64,000 bases of DNA from CAWJMD01 sp963700925 (GTDB lineage: Bacteria; Actinomycetota; Actinomycetes; Actinomycetales; CAWJMD01). Below are positions 52,021 through 60,570 of the stretch, one piece after another (positions within the stretch are counted from its first letter, which is position 1; every line of letters starts with the position of its first letter). Both the position numbers and the translations under genes were made by a program. Under the pieces are notes generated by a model. That model had not been told where the DNA came from. It saw only the letters and a list, made by a program, of their open reading frames with translations, and searched no databases. The stretch is taken from NCBI GenBank assembly GCA_963700925.1, contig OY969553.1, positions 4,278,001 through 4,342,000 on the forward strand, given 5' to 3'.

Positions 52021-52620
52021 TCAGTCGTCGAAGCCGCGGGCCATCAGGGCGTCACCCGTCCGCTCGGCATGCCTGACCGTGCGGACCACGAGCGGCACCG
52101 CCAGCGCCTTCACGCTGCGCTCCAGACCCCGGGCCTTGCGGGCTTCGGACACGTCGTGCGCCATGTCAGCGATGACGGGAACGGCACGGACCGCAAGCGC
52201 CAGGCCCAGGCCCGCTCGCTCGTTGTCCACGCCCACCAGGCGCAAGGGCCTGAGCAGCCGGACGAGGCTGTCGAGCAGCTCGGTGACTCGCGTGGTCAAG
52301 GTGACGAGTGCGGCCGCCGCGACGGCCACCACGAGGGTCCCGACGACGACGACGGCGGCCCGCCACCCCGCCGTCCACCACTGAAAAGGCAGCAGCAGCA
52401 AGACGATCCAGCGCAAAGGCCACACCTGGCGCGCCGCCACGTGCGGCCCCCAGCCGGCCACTCCGTAGGCGACGAGACAGGCCATGGCGCCCGTGGCGAC
52501 CGCGGTGGGGGAGCGCCACACCACCAGGGTGGACGTGAAGACAGCCAACGCCGCGAGCTTCGCGCCGGCCGGTGCGTGGTGCAGCAGCGACGAGCCGGCG
52601 CGGAACAGGCCGGCGGTCAC
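52021..52620 (-). CDS. bioN: Energy-coupling factor transmembrane protein (BioN/EcfT)
   Basis: 199-residue membrane protein that couples the ATPase to the substrate-binding BioY. About five helices are present. The two coupling motifs are SEARKARGLERS and ALMARGFDD. GTG 52620 overlaps the stop of the ATPase gene (4 bp). It is the last gene of the biotin transport operon. Assignment to biotin rests on BioY in the same operon. Confidence 0.88.
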   Translation of the reverse strand: MTAGLFRAGSSLLHHAPAGAKLAALAVFTSTLVVWRSPTAVATGAMACLVAYGVAGWGPHVAARQVWPLRWIVLLLLPFQWWTAGWRAAVVVVGTLVVAVAAAALVTLTTRVTELLDSLVRLLRPLRLVGVDNERAGLGLALAVRAVPVIADMAHDVSEARKARGLERSVKALAVPLVVRTVRHAERTGDALMARGFDD

Positions 52621-53291
52621 TGGACGAGTGCCCGGTAGAACGCCACCGACGAGGCCGGCGGCCCGTCGGCGACGACGCGACCCGCGTCGACCACGAGCAC
52701 GCGGTCCCAGCCGTCGACCAGGTCGAGGTCGTGGGTCACCAGCACGACCTGCTCGTCCAGCCGAAGGAGAAGATCGGAGACCATGCGTGTATTCCGCAGG
52801 TCGAGCAGTGTGGTCGGCTCGTCGCACACCAGCACGGTCGGCTCGGTGACGAGAACCGACGCGATCGCGAGCAGCTGTTTCTGCCCGCCAGAAAGCAGGT
52901 GCGCGGGGTGATCGATGTGACCCTCCAGCCCGAAGCGCCGAAGTGCCTCGCCAACCCGGCGGGCCGACTCCTCGCGGGAAAGACGTTGCCTCCGTAGGGA
53001 GAACGCGACGTCCTCGGCCACCGTGGGCATCACGATCTGCGCATCGGGATCGGTGAACACGAATCCCACCTTCTTGCGGATGGCAGCCCCATGACGCCGG
53101 GTGTCGAGGTCGTCGACCTCGACGGAGCCTTCGGTCGGCAGCACGAGTCCGTTCAGCAGGCGGGCCAGCGTCGACTTGCCCGACCCGTTGGCGCCCAACA
53201 CTGCGACCTTGCGCTCGGTCAGCTCCAGGTCGACGTCACGCAAGGCCCACCGCTCCCCGTACCGGACACCGGCGCCGTTCAGGCGGATCAT
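52617..53291 (-). CDS. bioM: ECF transporter ATPase (BioM/EcfA)
   Basis: 224-residue ATPase. Walker A is AVLGANGSGKSTLARLL, the Q-loop region is FVFTDPDAQIVMPTVAEDVAF (typical of ECF ATPases), the signature is LLSGGQKQLLAIASVL and Walker B is VLVCDEPTTLLD. ATG 53291 overlaps the thiolase stop by 4 bp. Confidence 0.92.
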   Translation of the reverse strand: MIRLNGAGVRYGERWALRDVDLELTERKVAVLGANGSGKSTLARLLNGLVLPTEGSVEVDDLDTRRHGAAIRKKVGFVFTDPDAQIVMPTVAEDVAFSLRRQRLSREESARRVGEALRRFGLEGHIDHPAHLLSGGQKQLLAIASVLVTEPTVLVCDEPTTLLDLRNTRMVSDLLLRLDEQVVLVTHDLDLVDGWDRVLVVDAGRVVADGPPASSVAFYRALVQ

Positions 53292-54496
53292 CCGACACGC
53301 TCCACCAACAGCGCCAGCCCCTGCCCGCCGCCGACGGCGCACGTGGCCAAACCCATTGTGCCGGTAGGGGTGTCGGCCCTGACGAGCTCGGCGAACAGGC
53401 GCACGAGCAGCAAGGCGCCAGACGCCCCCCACGGGTGACCGAGTGCGATCGCCCCACCCTGCGGGCAGATACGGTCCGTGTCGGCACCGAGTGGGTCGAG
53501 CCGCAGTGCGTCAGTGCACGCGAGCACCTGGGCGGCGAAGGCCTCCGTCATCTCGATGACGGCGACGTCGTCGAGGGAGGTGCCCGTCCGCTCGAGCAGC
53601 GACTCGACAGCCGGCACCGGGCCCAGCCCCGGCCACCGCGGGTCGACCCCCCGAGCAACCCCACCCCTGATCGCGAGCCCCGGGATTCCCAGGGCAGAAC
53701 GGAGGTGCTCGGGAACGACGGCTACGGCGGCGGCACCGTCGCTCACGCCGCACGAGTTGCCGGCCGTCACCGAGCCGCCTGGGGTGAAGGCGCCCGGCAT
53801 GCGGGCGAGGACCTCGGGTCGCAGGCGTGGCCGGGGTCGTTCGTCCTTCGAGACACCGGCCACCGGCACCATCTCGGCGTCGAAGCCGCCCGCCTCGGCG
53901 GTGGCAATGGTGAGTCGGTGCGAACGGAGGGCGTAGGCGTCCTGGCGTTCGCGCTCGATGCCGCACCGGTCGGCGACATCCTGCGCGGCTGGACCCATGT
54001 CGGGGTCGCCGACGTCGGCCGGTGCGAACGGGGCGCGGCCGTAGGGGACGGGCTGCTCGCCCGGGGCAGCCGGCCACATCCGGGTCGGCGCCGTGCTCGC
54101 GCTCTCGACTCCTCCCGCCAGCACGAGGTCGGCCGACCGTGCCAGGACGGAGGCCGCAGCCGCGTGGACGGCCTCCTGCCCGCTGCCGCACTGCCGGTCG
54201 ACCGTGACACCCGGCACAGCAGTTCCGAGGCCGGCGGCCAAGGCTGCCACCCGCGCCGGGTTGCCGCCCGGCCCCATCACGTTGCCGAGCACGACCTCGT
54301 CGACGGACGCGGTGACACCGAGCGACGTGAGGTCACTCCGCAGGGCGGCCAGCACCGGTGCGGCGAGGCCGATCACGTGAAGGGCAGCGAGTGCGTGGCC
54401 CGCCGTGCCCACAGGTGTGCGCCGCGCGGCGACGATGACGGGCGTGCGGTCACCGGTCGGGGTTGATCTACGGGTCGACCCGGGGCGGACGGTCAT
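53288..54496 (-). CDS. Thiolase (acetyl-CoA acetyltransferase family)
   Basis: 402-residue thiolase. The acyl-binding Cys is in VDRQCGSGQEAVHAA. GGVESASTAPTRMW, ALGHPWGASGALLLVR and the second Cys in LATCAVGGGQGLAL are intact. It cleaves or forms beta-ketoacyl-CoA. It sits between an acyl-CoA ligase and bioM in a biotin transport operon, which is unusual and suggests a substrate linked to biotin or its precursor. Confidence 0.9.
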   Translation of the reverse strand: MTVRPGSTRRSTPTGDRTPVIVAARRTPVGTAGHALAALHVIGLAAPVLAALRSDLTSLGVTASVDEVVLGNVMGPGGNPARVAALAAGLGTAVPGVTVDRQCGSGQEAVHAAAASVLARSADLVLAGGVESASTAPTRMWPAAPGEQPVPYGRAPFAPADVGDPDMGPAAQDVADRCGIERERQDAYALRSHRLTIATAEAGGFDAEMVPVAGVSKDERPRPRLRPEVLARMPGAFTPGGSVTAGNSCGVSDGAAAVAVVPEHLRSALGIPGLAIRGGVARGVDPRWPGLGPVPAVESLLERTGTSLDDVAVIEMTEAFAAQVLACTDALRLDPLGADTDRICPQGGAIALGHPWGASGALLLVRLFAELVRADTPTGTMGLATCAVGGGQGLALLVERVG

Positions 54497-54547
54497 GGCG
54501 CGGTCAGCGTAGGGCTCACCCGGCAGAGCGCCGGCCGACTGGGTCGC

Positions 54548-55687
54548 TCAACGGAGGGCGCCGGTCGGCAAGGTTCCGTCGGCGACCGCGGCACGGGCCC
54601 CCGCGCGGTCGGGCTTGCCGGTCGACGTGCGCGGCAGGTCGACGACACGACCCCAGCGGCGCGGACGTGATGACGCGGGCAGCCGCTTCATGGCCGCTCT
54701 CAGGTCGGCCGCGGTGGCGTCGCCCACGACCAGCGCCGCGACCACCTCACCGAGCGTGGCGTGCGGGTGGCCGACGACGAGCACGTCGAGTACGCCGGGC
54801 ACAGCCGCCACCACCGCCTCGACGTGCTCGGCCGCCACGGTGTGACCGCCGGTGGTGATCGCCGAGCTGCCGCGGCCGGTGACCACGTAGCCGCCGTGCA
54901 CGGTCACCGCCTGGTCGCCGACCGTCGCCCAGCCGTCGGCGTCACGGCGGAGGGCGCCGGGCCCGTCGTCGAGGTACCCATCTGCCAGGTACGGGGACCG
55001 CGCCCACAGCTCGCCGCCTCGCAGCTGCACCTCGACACCGGGGAACGGACGCCACGCCATGCCGTCACCAGACCACCCGACGAAGGACAGCTCGGCCGCT
55101 CCGTAGTACTCGACCATCTGCCACCCCGCGTTGGCGCAGGCCGCACGTTGCTGGGCCGCGACCGGCTCCCCGGCCAGCACGACAGTTCGCAGACGTTGCA
55201 CACCGCGCTCGGTGGCGGCCCGCAGCAGCCGTGGCAGGGCGCTGGGGACGGTGTGCAGGACGGTCGCATCGCGCGGATCCTCGTCCGCGAGAACGGTTGT
55301 GGAGCCGACCGTCGACGCGTGCCAGGCGCCGTAGAGCGACAGGGACGAGGACATCGGACCGGGTGACCAGACGACGTCGTCGGACGTGAGCTCGAGCAGC
55401 TCGGTCAGCGGGTCGAGGCTCGCTCGCCACGAGGTGTGGCTGCGCACGACGCCGCGAGGAGGGCCGGCGCTCCCTGACGTGAAGACGACCAGCTGTTCCC
55501 GTCCGAGTCGACCCTGGTCGAGAGCCGACGCCAGCTGACGGCGGGCGTCGTCGAGAAGTCCCGACGGCCACCTGGGGTCCAGAAGGGCCGCGGTTTCGCC
55601 CGCGTCGAGGGCGGCGACGAAACCGTCCATGACCGTGCGCTGGTCGTCGCCGTCCAGCACGCGCACCGACCCGCTCGTCGGGCTCAC
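54548..55687 (-). CDS. Short AMP-binding acyl-CoA ligase
   Basis: 379 residues from GTG 55687, which overlaps the bioY stop by 4 bp. AMP-binding motif VVFTSGSAGPPRGVVRSH, then MVEYYGAAELSFVGW, GWATVGDQAVTVHG and the C-terminal STGKPDRAGAR with the catalytic-type Lys. It is about 120 residues shorter than usual because much of the N-terminal subdomain is missing. It probably activates an acid to its CoA thioester. The acid is unknown; co-translation with bioY suggests biotin, a pimelate-type precursor or a related acid. Confidence 0.82.
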   Translation of the reverse strand: MSPTSGSVRVLDGDDQRTVMDGFVAALDAGETAALLDPRWPSGLLDDARRQLASALDQGRLGREQLVVFTSGSAGPPRGVVRSHTSWRASLDPLTELLELTSDDVVWSPGPMSSSLSLYGAWHASTVGSTTVLADEDPRDATVLHTVPSALPRLLRAATERGVQRLRTVVLAGEPVAAQQRAACANAGWQMVEYYGAAELSFVGWSGDGMAWRPFPGVEVQLRGGELWARSPYLADGYLDDGPGALRRDADGWATVGDQAVTVHGGYVVTGRGSSAITTGGHTVAAEHVEAVVAAVPGVLDVLVVGHPHATLGEVVAALVVGDATAADLRAAMKRLPASSRPRRWGRVVDLPRTSTGKPDRAGARAAVADGTLPTGALR

Positions 55688-56307
55688 AGGACCTCGGCGG
55701 CCTCCCGCTCCGGCCGACGTGCCGGAGTGATGTCGGGGACCGCGCGATGCACCGCCGCGGCCACAGACGTGGCGATCACGACCTTGAGGATGTCGCCCGG
55801 CAGGTAGGCGGTGGCGGCGATAGCGGTGGCGACGAGTCCGGTCGTGCCGAGAACCGCTGCGGTGACGGGGATGCCGATCGCGTAGACGATCACGATGCCG
55901 CCGACCACGTTGGAGAGCCCACCCCACCAGAGCGAGTAGCTCGGGAGCCTGCGCTGGACCAGCCACCCGATGACGAACGCGCCGAGCACCCAGCCGACCA
56001 GGTACCCGGCACTCGCACCGACGAAGACCGCCAACCCGCCTCGGCCACCGGCCAGCAGGGGCAGCCCGGCTGCCACGAGCGCGAGGAACGTCAGAACGGC
56101 CAACGCACCGCGGCGGGCGCCGAGCACAGCCCCCGCGAGCATGACGCCCAGCGTCTGCAGCGTGATGGGCACCGGGTTGCCCGGGATGTTGATCATCCCC
56201 GGCAGCCCCAGGGCCGCGATGAGGGCGGCGAAGGTGGCAACCAGGGCGAGGTCGCGGGCAGGCAGGCGGCGCCTCGGCGTGCGGCCGAAGGTCGAAGGCG
56301 TGGTCAT
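55684..56307 (-). CDS. bioY: Biotin transporter substrate-binding component BioY
   Basis: 207-residue S-component of the biotin ECF transporter with about six helices. Family signature: ALGLPGMINIPGNPVPITLQT, LGVMLAGAVLGARRGALAVL, AGLPLLAGGRGGLAVFVGASAGYLVGW (split over two helices) and the C-terminal YLPGDILKVVIATSVAAAVH. ATG 56307 stands 7 nt after a TACCCT -10 box. First gene of the bioY-ligase-thiolase-bioM-bioN operon. Confidence 0.95.
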   Translation of the reverse strand: MTTPSTFGRTPRRRLPARDLALVATFAALIAALGLPGMINIPGNPVPITLQTLGVMLAGAVLGARRGALAVLTFLALVAAGLPLLAGGRGGLAVFVGASAGYLVGWVLGAFVIGWLVQRRLPSYSLWWGGLSNVVGGIVIVYAIGIPVTAAVLGTTGLVATAIAATAYLPGDILKVVIATSVAAAVHRAVPDITPARRPEREAAEVL

Positions 56308-56314
56308 GACCGCG

Positions 56315-56320
56315 AGGGTA
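56315..56320 (-). promoter_or_regulatory. -10 box TACCCT, leaderless promoter of the bioY operon
   Basis: On the minus strand TACCCT, then CGCGGTC (7 nt) and ATG 56307, without a ribosome-binding site. No clear BirA/BioQ-type operator is visible next to it. Confidence 0.65.
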
Positions 56321-56367
56321 GAGCGCGAGCCACGCTAAGACACACGCGGTCCAGACCCAGACGCGAC

Positions 56368-56406
56368 GGAGCGCCCAGGGACCGAGTTCAGGTCCCTGGG
56401 CGCTCC
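56368..56406 (-). terminator. Perfect 16-bp hairpin after the protease gene
   Basis: GGAGCGCCCAGGGACC (56368-56383), a 7-nt loop, and the exact complement GGTCCCTGGGCGCTCC (56391-56406). It lies between the protease stop (56495) and the bioY promoter, so it terminates the protease transcript. It lacks a T-tract but is the most stable stem in the window. Confidence 0.85.
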
Positions 56407-56440
56407 GGTCGAACCGGGTGTGGTGCTGTGTAGCAGCGTG

Positions 56441-56500
56441 TCAGGCGTGTCAGCCGCGAGTCAGCCGCGAGTCAGCCGCGAGTCAGCCGGCGAGTCAGCC
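56441..56500 (-). repeat. 11-12-bp tandem repeat iterating the protease stop codon
   Basis: On the minus strand GGCTGACTCGC is repeated about four times (one copy is 12 bp, GGCTGACTCGCC), followed by two diverged units (TGACACGCC, TGACACGC). The TGA of the first unit is the protease stop (56495-56497). Further TGA codons start at 56485, 56474, 56463, 56452 and 56443 on that strand and fall in all three frames. Confidence 0.9.
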
Positions 56501-57529
56501 GGTGACGATGGTCACGCCGTACCTGCTGGCGACCTTGTTCCACGTCTCGACGTAGCCCGTGGTCGAGCTCGAGGCGATCACGTGCCCGCGGATCCAGGCG
56601 CCGGAGGCGTCCTTCGCGTAGAACGCACCGCCCGAGTCGCCGCCCTGCTGGATCGTGCCGCCGGTGTAGGCGATGACCGGGGACTTGCAGCCAGTCGCGG
56701 TGCAGACCTGAGCCGTGGTGCTCGTCGCGGTGTGACCGCACTGCTCACCGGTCGTCCGGCCGCTGTGGCAGTAGGCGTTGTAGCCGACGCTCGCGGAGCC
56801 GGCAGACACCACCGGGATGCTGGTGTTGCTGGTCACTCCACCGGTGAAGATGCGACCCCAGTAGGACTGTCCGCCGAGAAGCTCCATGTCAACGGGGCCC
56901 GAGCCGAGGGAGGCAAGCGCCCGGTTCTGGACGACACCGACCTGGCGCAGGTTGGACTCGGTGTTGACGCTGGTGCCGTTGGCGTAGCAGTGCCCGGCGG
57001 TGACCATGAACCTGGTCCCGGCGGAGTTCTTCACCGCGTAGCCGGCGGAACACAGAGCACCGGAGGCGAGCAGACCGCCGCCGCCGTAGTAGGCGGGGAT
57101 GTCGTCGCGGCGGTGGTATGCGTCGGTGGTCGTGGTCTTGTTGGTCTTGACCTTGACGGCCGTGGCGCCCTTGGTGCCGGCCAGGTTGGTCAGCGACGCG
57201 ACCACGGTGTCCGGAGCGTTGGTGTCCATGACCACGTCGCCCGTGGCCGGGTCCGAGTAGGTGCCGAACGTGTACTTGGTGCCGTTCTTGGCGACGTAGT
57301 CGCGCACGCGGGCCTGGACCGTTGCCAGCGCGAGCTTCGAGGACGGGGTCGAGACGACACCCTGTCCGGCAGCGCGCTCCTTGGCCAGGAAGTCAGCGCT
57401 GGCATGGGCGGTGGCCGTCTTGGGCTTGGCCGTCGGTGCCGACTGAGCCTGTCCGCTGCCTGCGCCAACGGCCGTCAGCGCGGCAGCGGCGAGCAAGGCG
57501 ACGAACGTCCTCGTCTTGGAGATCCGCAT
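56495..57529 (-). CDS. Secreted S1-family (chymotrypsin-like) serine protease with propeptide
   Basis: 344 residues from ATG 57529 (GAGGT 6 nt upstream). Signal peptide MRISKTRTFVALLAAAALTA ends near GQAQSA. A propeptide-like region (about 30-130) contains AKERAAGQGVVSTPSSKL. The mature protease has His in RFMVTAGHCYANGT, Asp in LGSGPVDMELL and Ser in IQQGGDSGGAFYA, as in alpha-lytic-like enzymes. Four Cys in the mature part (GALCSAGY/GHCY and others) suggest disulfides. It is secreted to degrade protein. Confidence 0.93.
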   Translation of the reverse strand: MRISKTRTFVALLAAAALTAVGAGSGQAQSAPTAKPKTATAHASADFLAKERAAGQGVVSTPSSKLALATVQARVRDYVAKNGTKYTFGTYSDPATGDVVMDTNAPDTVVASLTNLAGTKGATAVKVKTNKTTTTDAYHRRDDIPAYYGGGGLLASGALCSAGYAVKNSAGTRFMVTAGHCYANGTSVNTESNLRQVGVVQNRALASLGSGPVDMELLGGQSYWGRIFTGGVTSNTSIPVVSAGSASVGYNAYCHSGRTTGEQCGHTATSTTAQVCTATGCKSPVIAYTGGTIQQGGDSGGAFYAKDASGAWIRGHVIASSSTTGYVETWNKVASRYGVTIVTG

Positions 57530-57617
57530 GGTGTTACCTCTCGTCGTGGAGCTACGACCCACTGCCATAGCTCGTCCGACGAAAAGAGGCGGAACGTCAG
57601 GAATAGATACGTCGACG

Positions 57618-58379
57618 TCAGATCCGTGCCCGAACGCACCACGCCGACGCGTCGACGTCGAACGGCGCAGAGGGCAGTAGCTGGGCACATCTGTCACGCA
57701 GGGCGTCGCGGTCCGCGTCTCCCAGCGAGGTGACGTAGGCACCCGCTGGCCCGACCCCCAGCAGGTAGGGGTCCCACCAGTTGGAGAACGACGCGATGTG
57801 CACCGTGACCGTCAGCGTGGTGGCCTCGATCTCGTGCAGGCCGGCCTCTTCGCTCAGCTCGGCCAGATGCCCCTCCCGGGCCCCGGCGAGGCCGGACTCG
57901 TCAGGCGCCCCAGGATCGAGGTCGTGCACGGCCTGCCAGAAGGTCGTCAGTGGACCGGAACCTCCAGGCGCGTGGTCCCACACGCAGGCGGCGACCAGGC
58001 CGCCCGGACGGGTGACGCGAGCCATCTCCTTCAGCCCGGCTACGGGGTCGGCCATGAAGTGCACGACCAGCTGGGCGAGGGCTCGGTCGAAGGTGTCGTC
58101 AGGGAACGGAAGCTCTTCGGCGGCACCAGACCTGACGTCGACACCGGGGAAGCGCTCAAGGACAGCAGCGACGAACGGGGGAGAGGGGTCGATGGCCGAC
58201 ACGGCTTGCGCACCAAGGCGTTTGACGAGCTGCTCGGTCAGAGCACCCGGCCCGCAACCGACGTCCAGTGCCTCGTGACCAGCACGCACGTCGGCCCGCT
58301 CGACGAACTGCTCGGCAAGGGGGTCGGAGAACCGGCCCATGAAGCGTCCATACGCGTCCGCCGCGACGTCGAAGCTCAC
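57618..58379 (-). CDS. Class I SAM-dependent methyltransferase (UbiE/Methyltransf_11-like)
   Basis: 253 residues from GTG 58379. Motif I is HEALDVGCGPGALTEQLVKRL, motif II AVSAIDPSPPFV, then GAAEELPFPDDTFDRALAQL and EMARVTRPGGLVAACVW. The N-terminal AADAYGRFMGRFSDPLAEQF is typical of a group annotated only as methyltransferases. The substrate is unknown. GTG lies 6 nt after TACATT. Confidence 0.88.
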   Translation of the reverse strand: MSFDVAADAYGRFMGRFSDPLAEQFVERADVRAGHEALDVGCGPGALTEQLVKRLGAQAVSAIDPSPPFVAAVLERFPGVDVRSGAAEELPFPDDTFDRALAQLVVHFMADPVAGLKEMARVTRPGGLVAACVWDHAPGGSGPLTTFWQAVHDLDPGAPDESGLAGAREGHLAELSEEAGLHEIEATTLTVTVHIASFSNWWDPYLLGVGPAGAYVTSLGDADRDALRDRCAQLLPSAPFDVDASAWCVRARI

Positions 58380-58385
58380 CGGTCG

Positions 58386-58391
58386 AATGTA
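58386..58391 (-). promoter_or_regulatory. -10 box TACATT, leaderless promoter of the methyltransferase
   Basis: On the minus strand TACATT, then CGACCG (6 nt) and GTG 58379, without a ribosome-binding site. Confidence 0.6.
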
Positions 58392-58654
58392 CTCGCGCCC
58401 TGGGCTTCCCGGCTGCCACGTGGACCCCTCGGTGGCGCCGTCGTTCCGTGACCATCGTCCTGTCTGTCCACCTGATCCCCTGAACCGGTCCGCTTGGGAC
58501 GTTGCCCGCCGGGCACAGCGCGAGCACAGTGGTTGTGCGTGTGGTCCCGGAGACGAGCGCGCGACGGCCCAGCCTGATCGCAACCGGCCTGCCGCCGCCC
58601 GGACCCAGCTCCAGAGTCACGCGCCCGTTCCTGACGAGCCGTGAAGGAGTAGAC

Positions 58655-59560
58655 ATGCTGGCGCTGCAGTTCCACGAGTACGGGGAAGCGGACGTACTGA
58701 CTGTCGGCGAGGCTGCCGAACCCCATGCCGGCCCTGGGCAGGTGCGCATCGCGGTCCGGGCTGCGAGCGTCAACCCGGTCGACTGGAAGACCCGCGCCGG
58801 GTACATGGCCGAGTACTTCCCACTGACGTTGCCCGCGATCCCAGGGTCGGACGCCGCAGGTGTCGTCGACGAGATCGGGGACGGCGTCGACTCGGTGCAG
58901 GTCGGCGATGGGGTGTTCGGCCTGGGCGCCGCCACGAGCGCGGAGTTCGCCGTGCTGGACGCCTTCGCCCTGAAGCCCGAGTCGATGACGTTCGAGCAGG
59001 CGGCCGCGCTCGGCCTCGCCCTGGAGACGGCGGCCCGCACCCTGGACATGCTCGGCGTGACCGAGGGGTCGACCGTCGTCCTCGACGGCGCTGCCGGCGG
59101 AGTCGGCTCCTTCTCCACCCAGCTCGCTATCGAGCGTGGTGCCCGCGTGATCGGCACAGCCAGCCCCGAGCACCACGACTACCTGAAGTCGCTCGGCGCC
59201 ACCCCCACGACCCATGGACCGGGCCTTCCCGAGCGTGTCACCGAGCTTGCACCGTCCGGAGTCGACGCGGCGATAGACCTGGCCGGAAAGGGTTCTCTCC
59301 CAGACCTGATCGCGATCACCGGAGACCCGGGCCGTGTCGTGACCGCCGCTGACTTCGCCGCGGCGCAACACGGCGTGCGCATCGCCGACCTGTCCGCGGG
59401 GCGGGCGACCTATGCGTTCGAGCAGGCGATTCAGCTCTTCGAGGAAGGCCGGTTCACGATCAGTCTCGAGAAGGTCCTCCCACTTGCCGAGGCGGCCCAG
59501 GCCCACCGCATCAGCGAAGCCGGCCACGTCCAGGGGAAGCTGGTTCTCACTGTGCCGTGA
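58655..59560 (+). CDS. NADP-dependent quinone-oxidoreductase-like MDR protein
   Basis: 301-residue medium-chain dehydrogenase/reductase without structural zinc Cys residues. The N-terminus is MLALQFHEYGEADVL, with ASVNPVDWKTRAGYM and IPGSDAAGVVDEIGDGV. The cofactor site is VVLDGAAGGVGSFSTQLA, and ends with HRISEAGHVQGKLVLTVP. ATG 58655 has AAGGAG 6 nt upstream. It probably reduces quinones or enones with NADPH. Confidence 0.9.
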   Translation: MLALQFHEYGEADVLTVGEAAEPHAGPGQVRIAVRAASVNPVDWKTRAGYMAEYFPLTLPAIPGSDAAGVVDEIGDGVDSVQVGDGVFGLGAATSAEFAVLDAFALKPESMTFEQAAALGLALETAARTLDMLGVTEGSTVVLDGAAGGVGSFSTQLAIERGARVIGTASPEHHDYLKSLGATPTTHGPGLPERVTELAPSGVDAAIDLAGKGSLPDLIAITGDPGRVVTAADFAAAQHGVRIADLSAGRATYAFEQAIQLFEEGRFTISLEKVLPLAEAAQAHRISEAGHVQGKLVLTVP

Positions 59561-59572
59561 GATTCCGGACGG

Positions 59573-60454
59573 TCAGAGGTCGGCTGCCTCGAGCGTGTCG
59601 CACCGGTTCGGGTCGCCGGACTCGTACCCCGTCGTGAACCACTTCTGGCGCTGCTCGCTCGACCCGTGGGTCCACGCCTCGGGGTTGACGCGTCCCTGCG
59701 TCTTCTCCTGGATCCGGTCGTCGCCGACGGACTCAGCCGCCGACAGCGCGTCGGCGATGTCGGTCTCGGTCAGCGGTTCCAGGAACGTCACACCCGTCTC
59801 CGGGTCGACGCTGCTCGCTGCGTCGTGCGCCCAGACTCCGGCGAAGCAGTCGGCCATCAGCTCGACGCGCACAGCGCCCGACTCCGGGCCCTGAGGGTCC
59901 TGCTGCGCGGCGTTGAGCAGGCCGAGCTGGTTCTGGATGTGGTGCCCCCACTCGTGGGCGACCACGTACTCCTGGGCTAGAGGACCACTGCTGGAGCCGA
60001 GGTCGCTCAGCACCTTGAAGAAGCTCGCGTCGAAGTACGCGGTGGTGTCGCTCGGGCAGTAGAACGGTCCGACGGCGGACGTCGCGTTGCCGCACCCGGT
60101 GGCGGTCTGGCCGTCGAAGATCGTCAGTCCGGGCGGCTGGTACTGCTGCCCGAGCTGGCCCATCTGCTCGCTCCACACCACATCGAGGCTCTCGGCCGTC
60201 GCGATGATGCGGCAGTCCACGTCGGTGTTGGCGGCCTCGGCGTCTCGGCAGTGCGCGAACGCGTCCTCGCCCTCCTGCTGCGGCTGGCCCCCCGTCCCTC
60301 CACCGAGCACAGTGCCGGGATCGACGCCCATCACCAGCAGGATGATCACGACGACGACGCCACCGATCCCGCCGCCCACGGCGATCCCGCCGCGGCCCCC
60401 TCCTCCGCCCGACGCTCGCCCGGGGTCGATCTGGATGCCCTCGTTGAAGGTCAT
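59573..60454 (-). CDS. Membrane-anchored neutral zinc metallopeptidase (YpfJ family)
   Basis: 293 residues from ATG 60454 (AAGGAGGGGG directly upstream). A Gly-rich N-terminus with one membrane helix (GIGGVVVVIILLVMGV, about 29-44) anchors an extracytoplasmic domain. The zinc motif is VVAHEWGHHIQ and a downstream Glu lies in RVELMADCFAGVWAH. Paired Cys (AHCRD, VDCRI, TGCGN, FYCPSD) may form disulfides. The substrate is unknown. Confidence 0.92.
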   Translation of the reverse strand: MTFNEGIQIDPGRASGGGGGRGGIAVGGGIGGVVVVIILLVMGVDPGTVLGGGTGGQPQQEGEDAFAHCRDAEAANTDVDCRIIATAESLDVVWSEQMGQLGQQYQPPGLTIFDGQTATGCGNATSAVGPFYCPSDTTAYFDASFFKVLSDLGSSSGPLAQEYVVAHEWGHHIQNQLGLLNAAQQDPQGPESGAVRVELMADCFAGVWAHDAASSVDPETGVTFLEPLTETDIADALSAAESVGDDRIQEKTQGRVNPEAWTHGSSEQRQKWFTTGYESGDPNRCDTLEAADL

Positions 60455-60570
60455 GCCCCCTCCTTCGCGCGAAAGGCGTGCCGGGTGAGTTCCGGCCCGC
60501 GGTTACAGTAGTGGGGCAACCCCTGGCCGGCGCGCCCACGGGAAGGCGTCCACCCAGCGGAGGAATCACA

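Noticed and set aside
55684..56345. Riboswitch upstream of bioY
   Set aside because: The promoter appears leaderless (TACCCT 7 nt before ATG), which leaves no room for a 5' leader structure.
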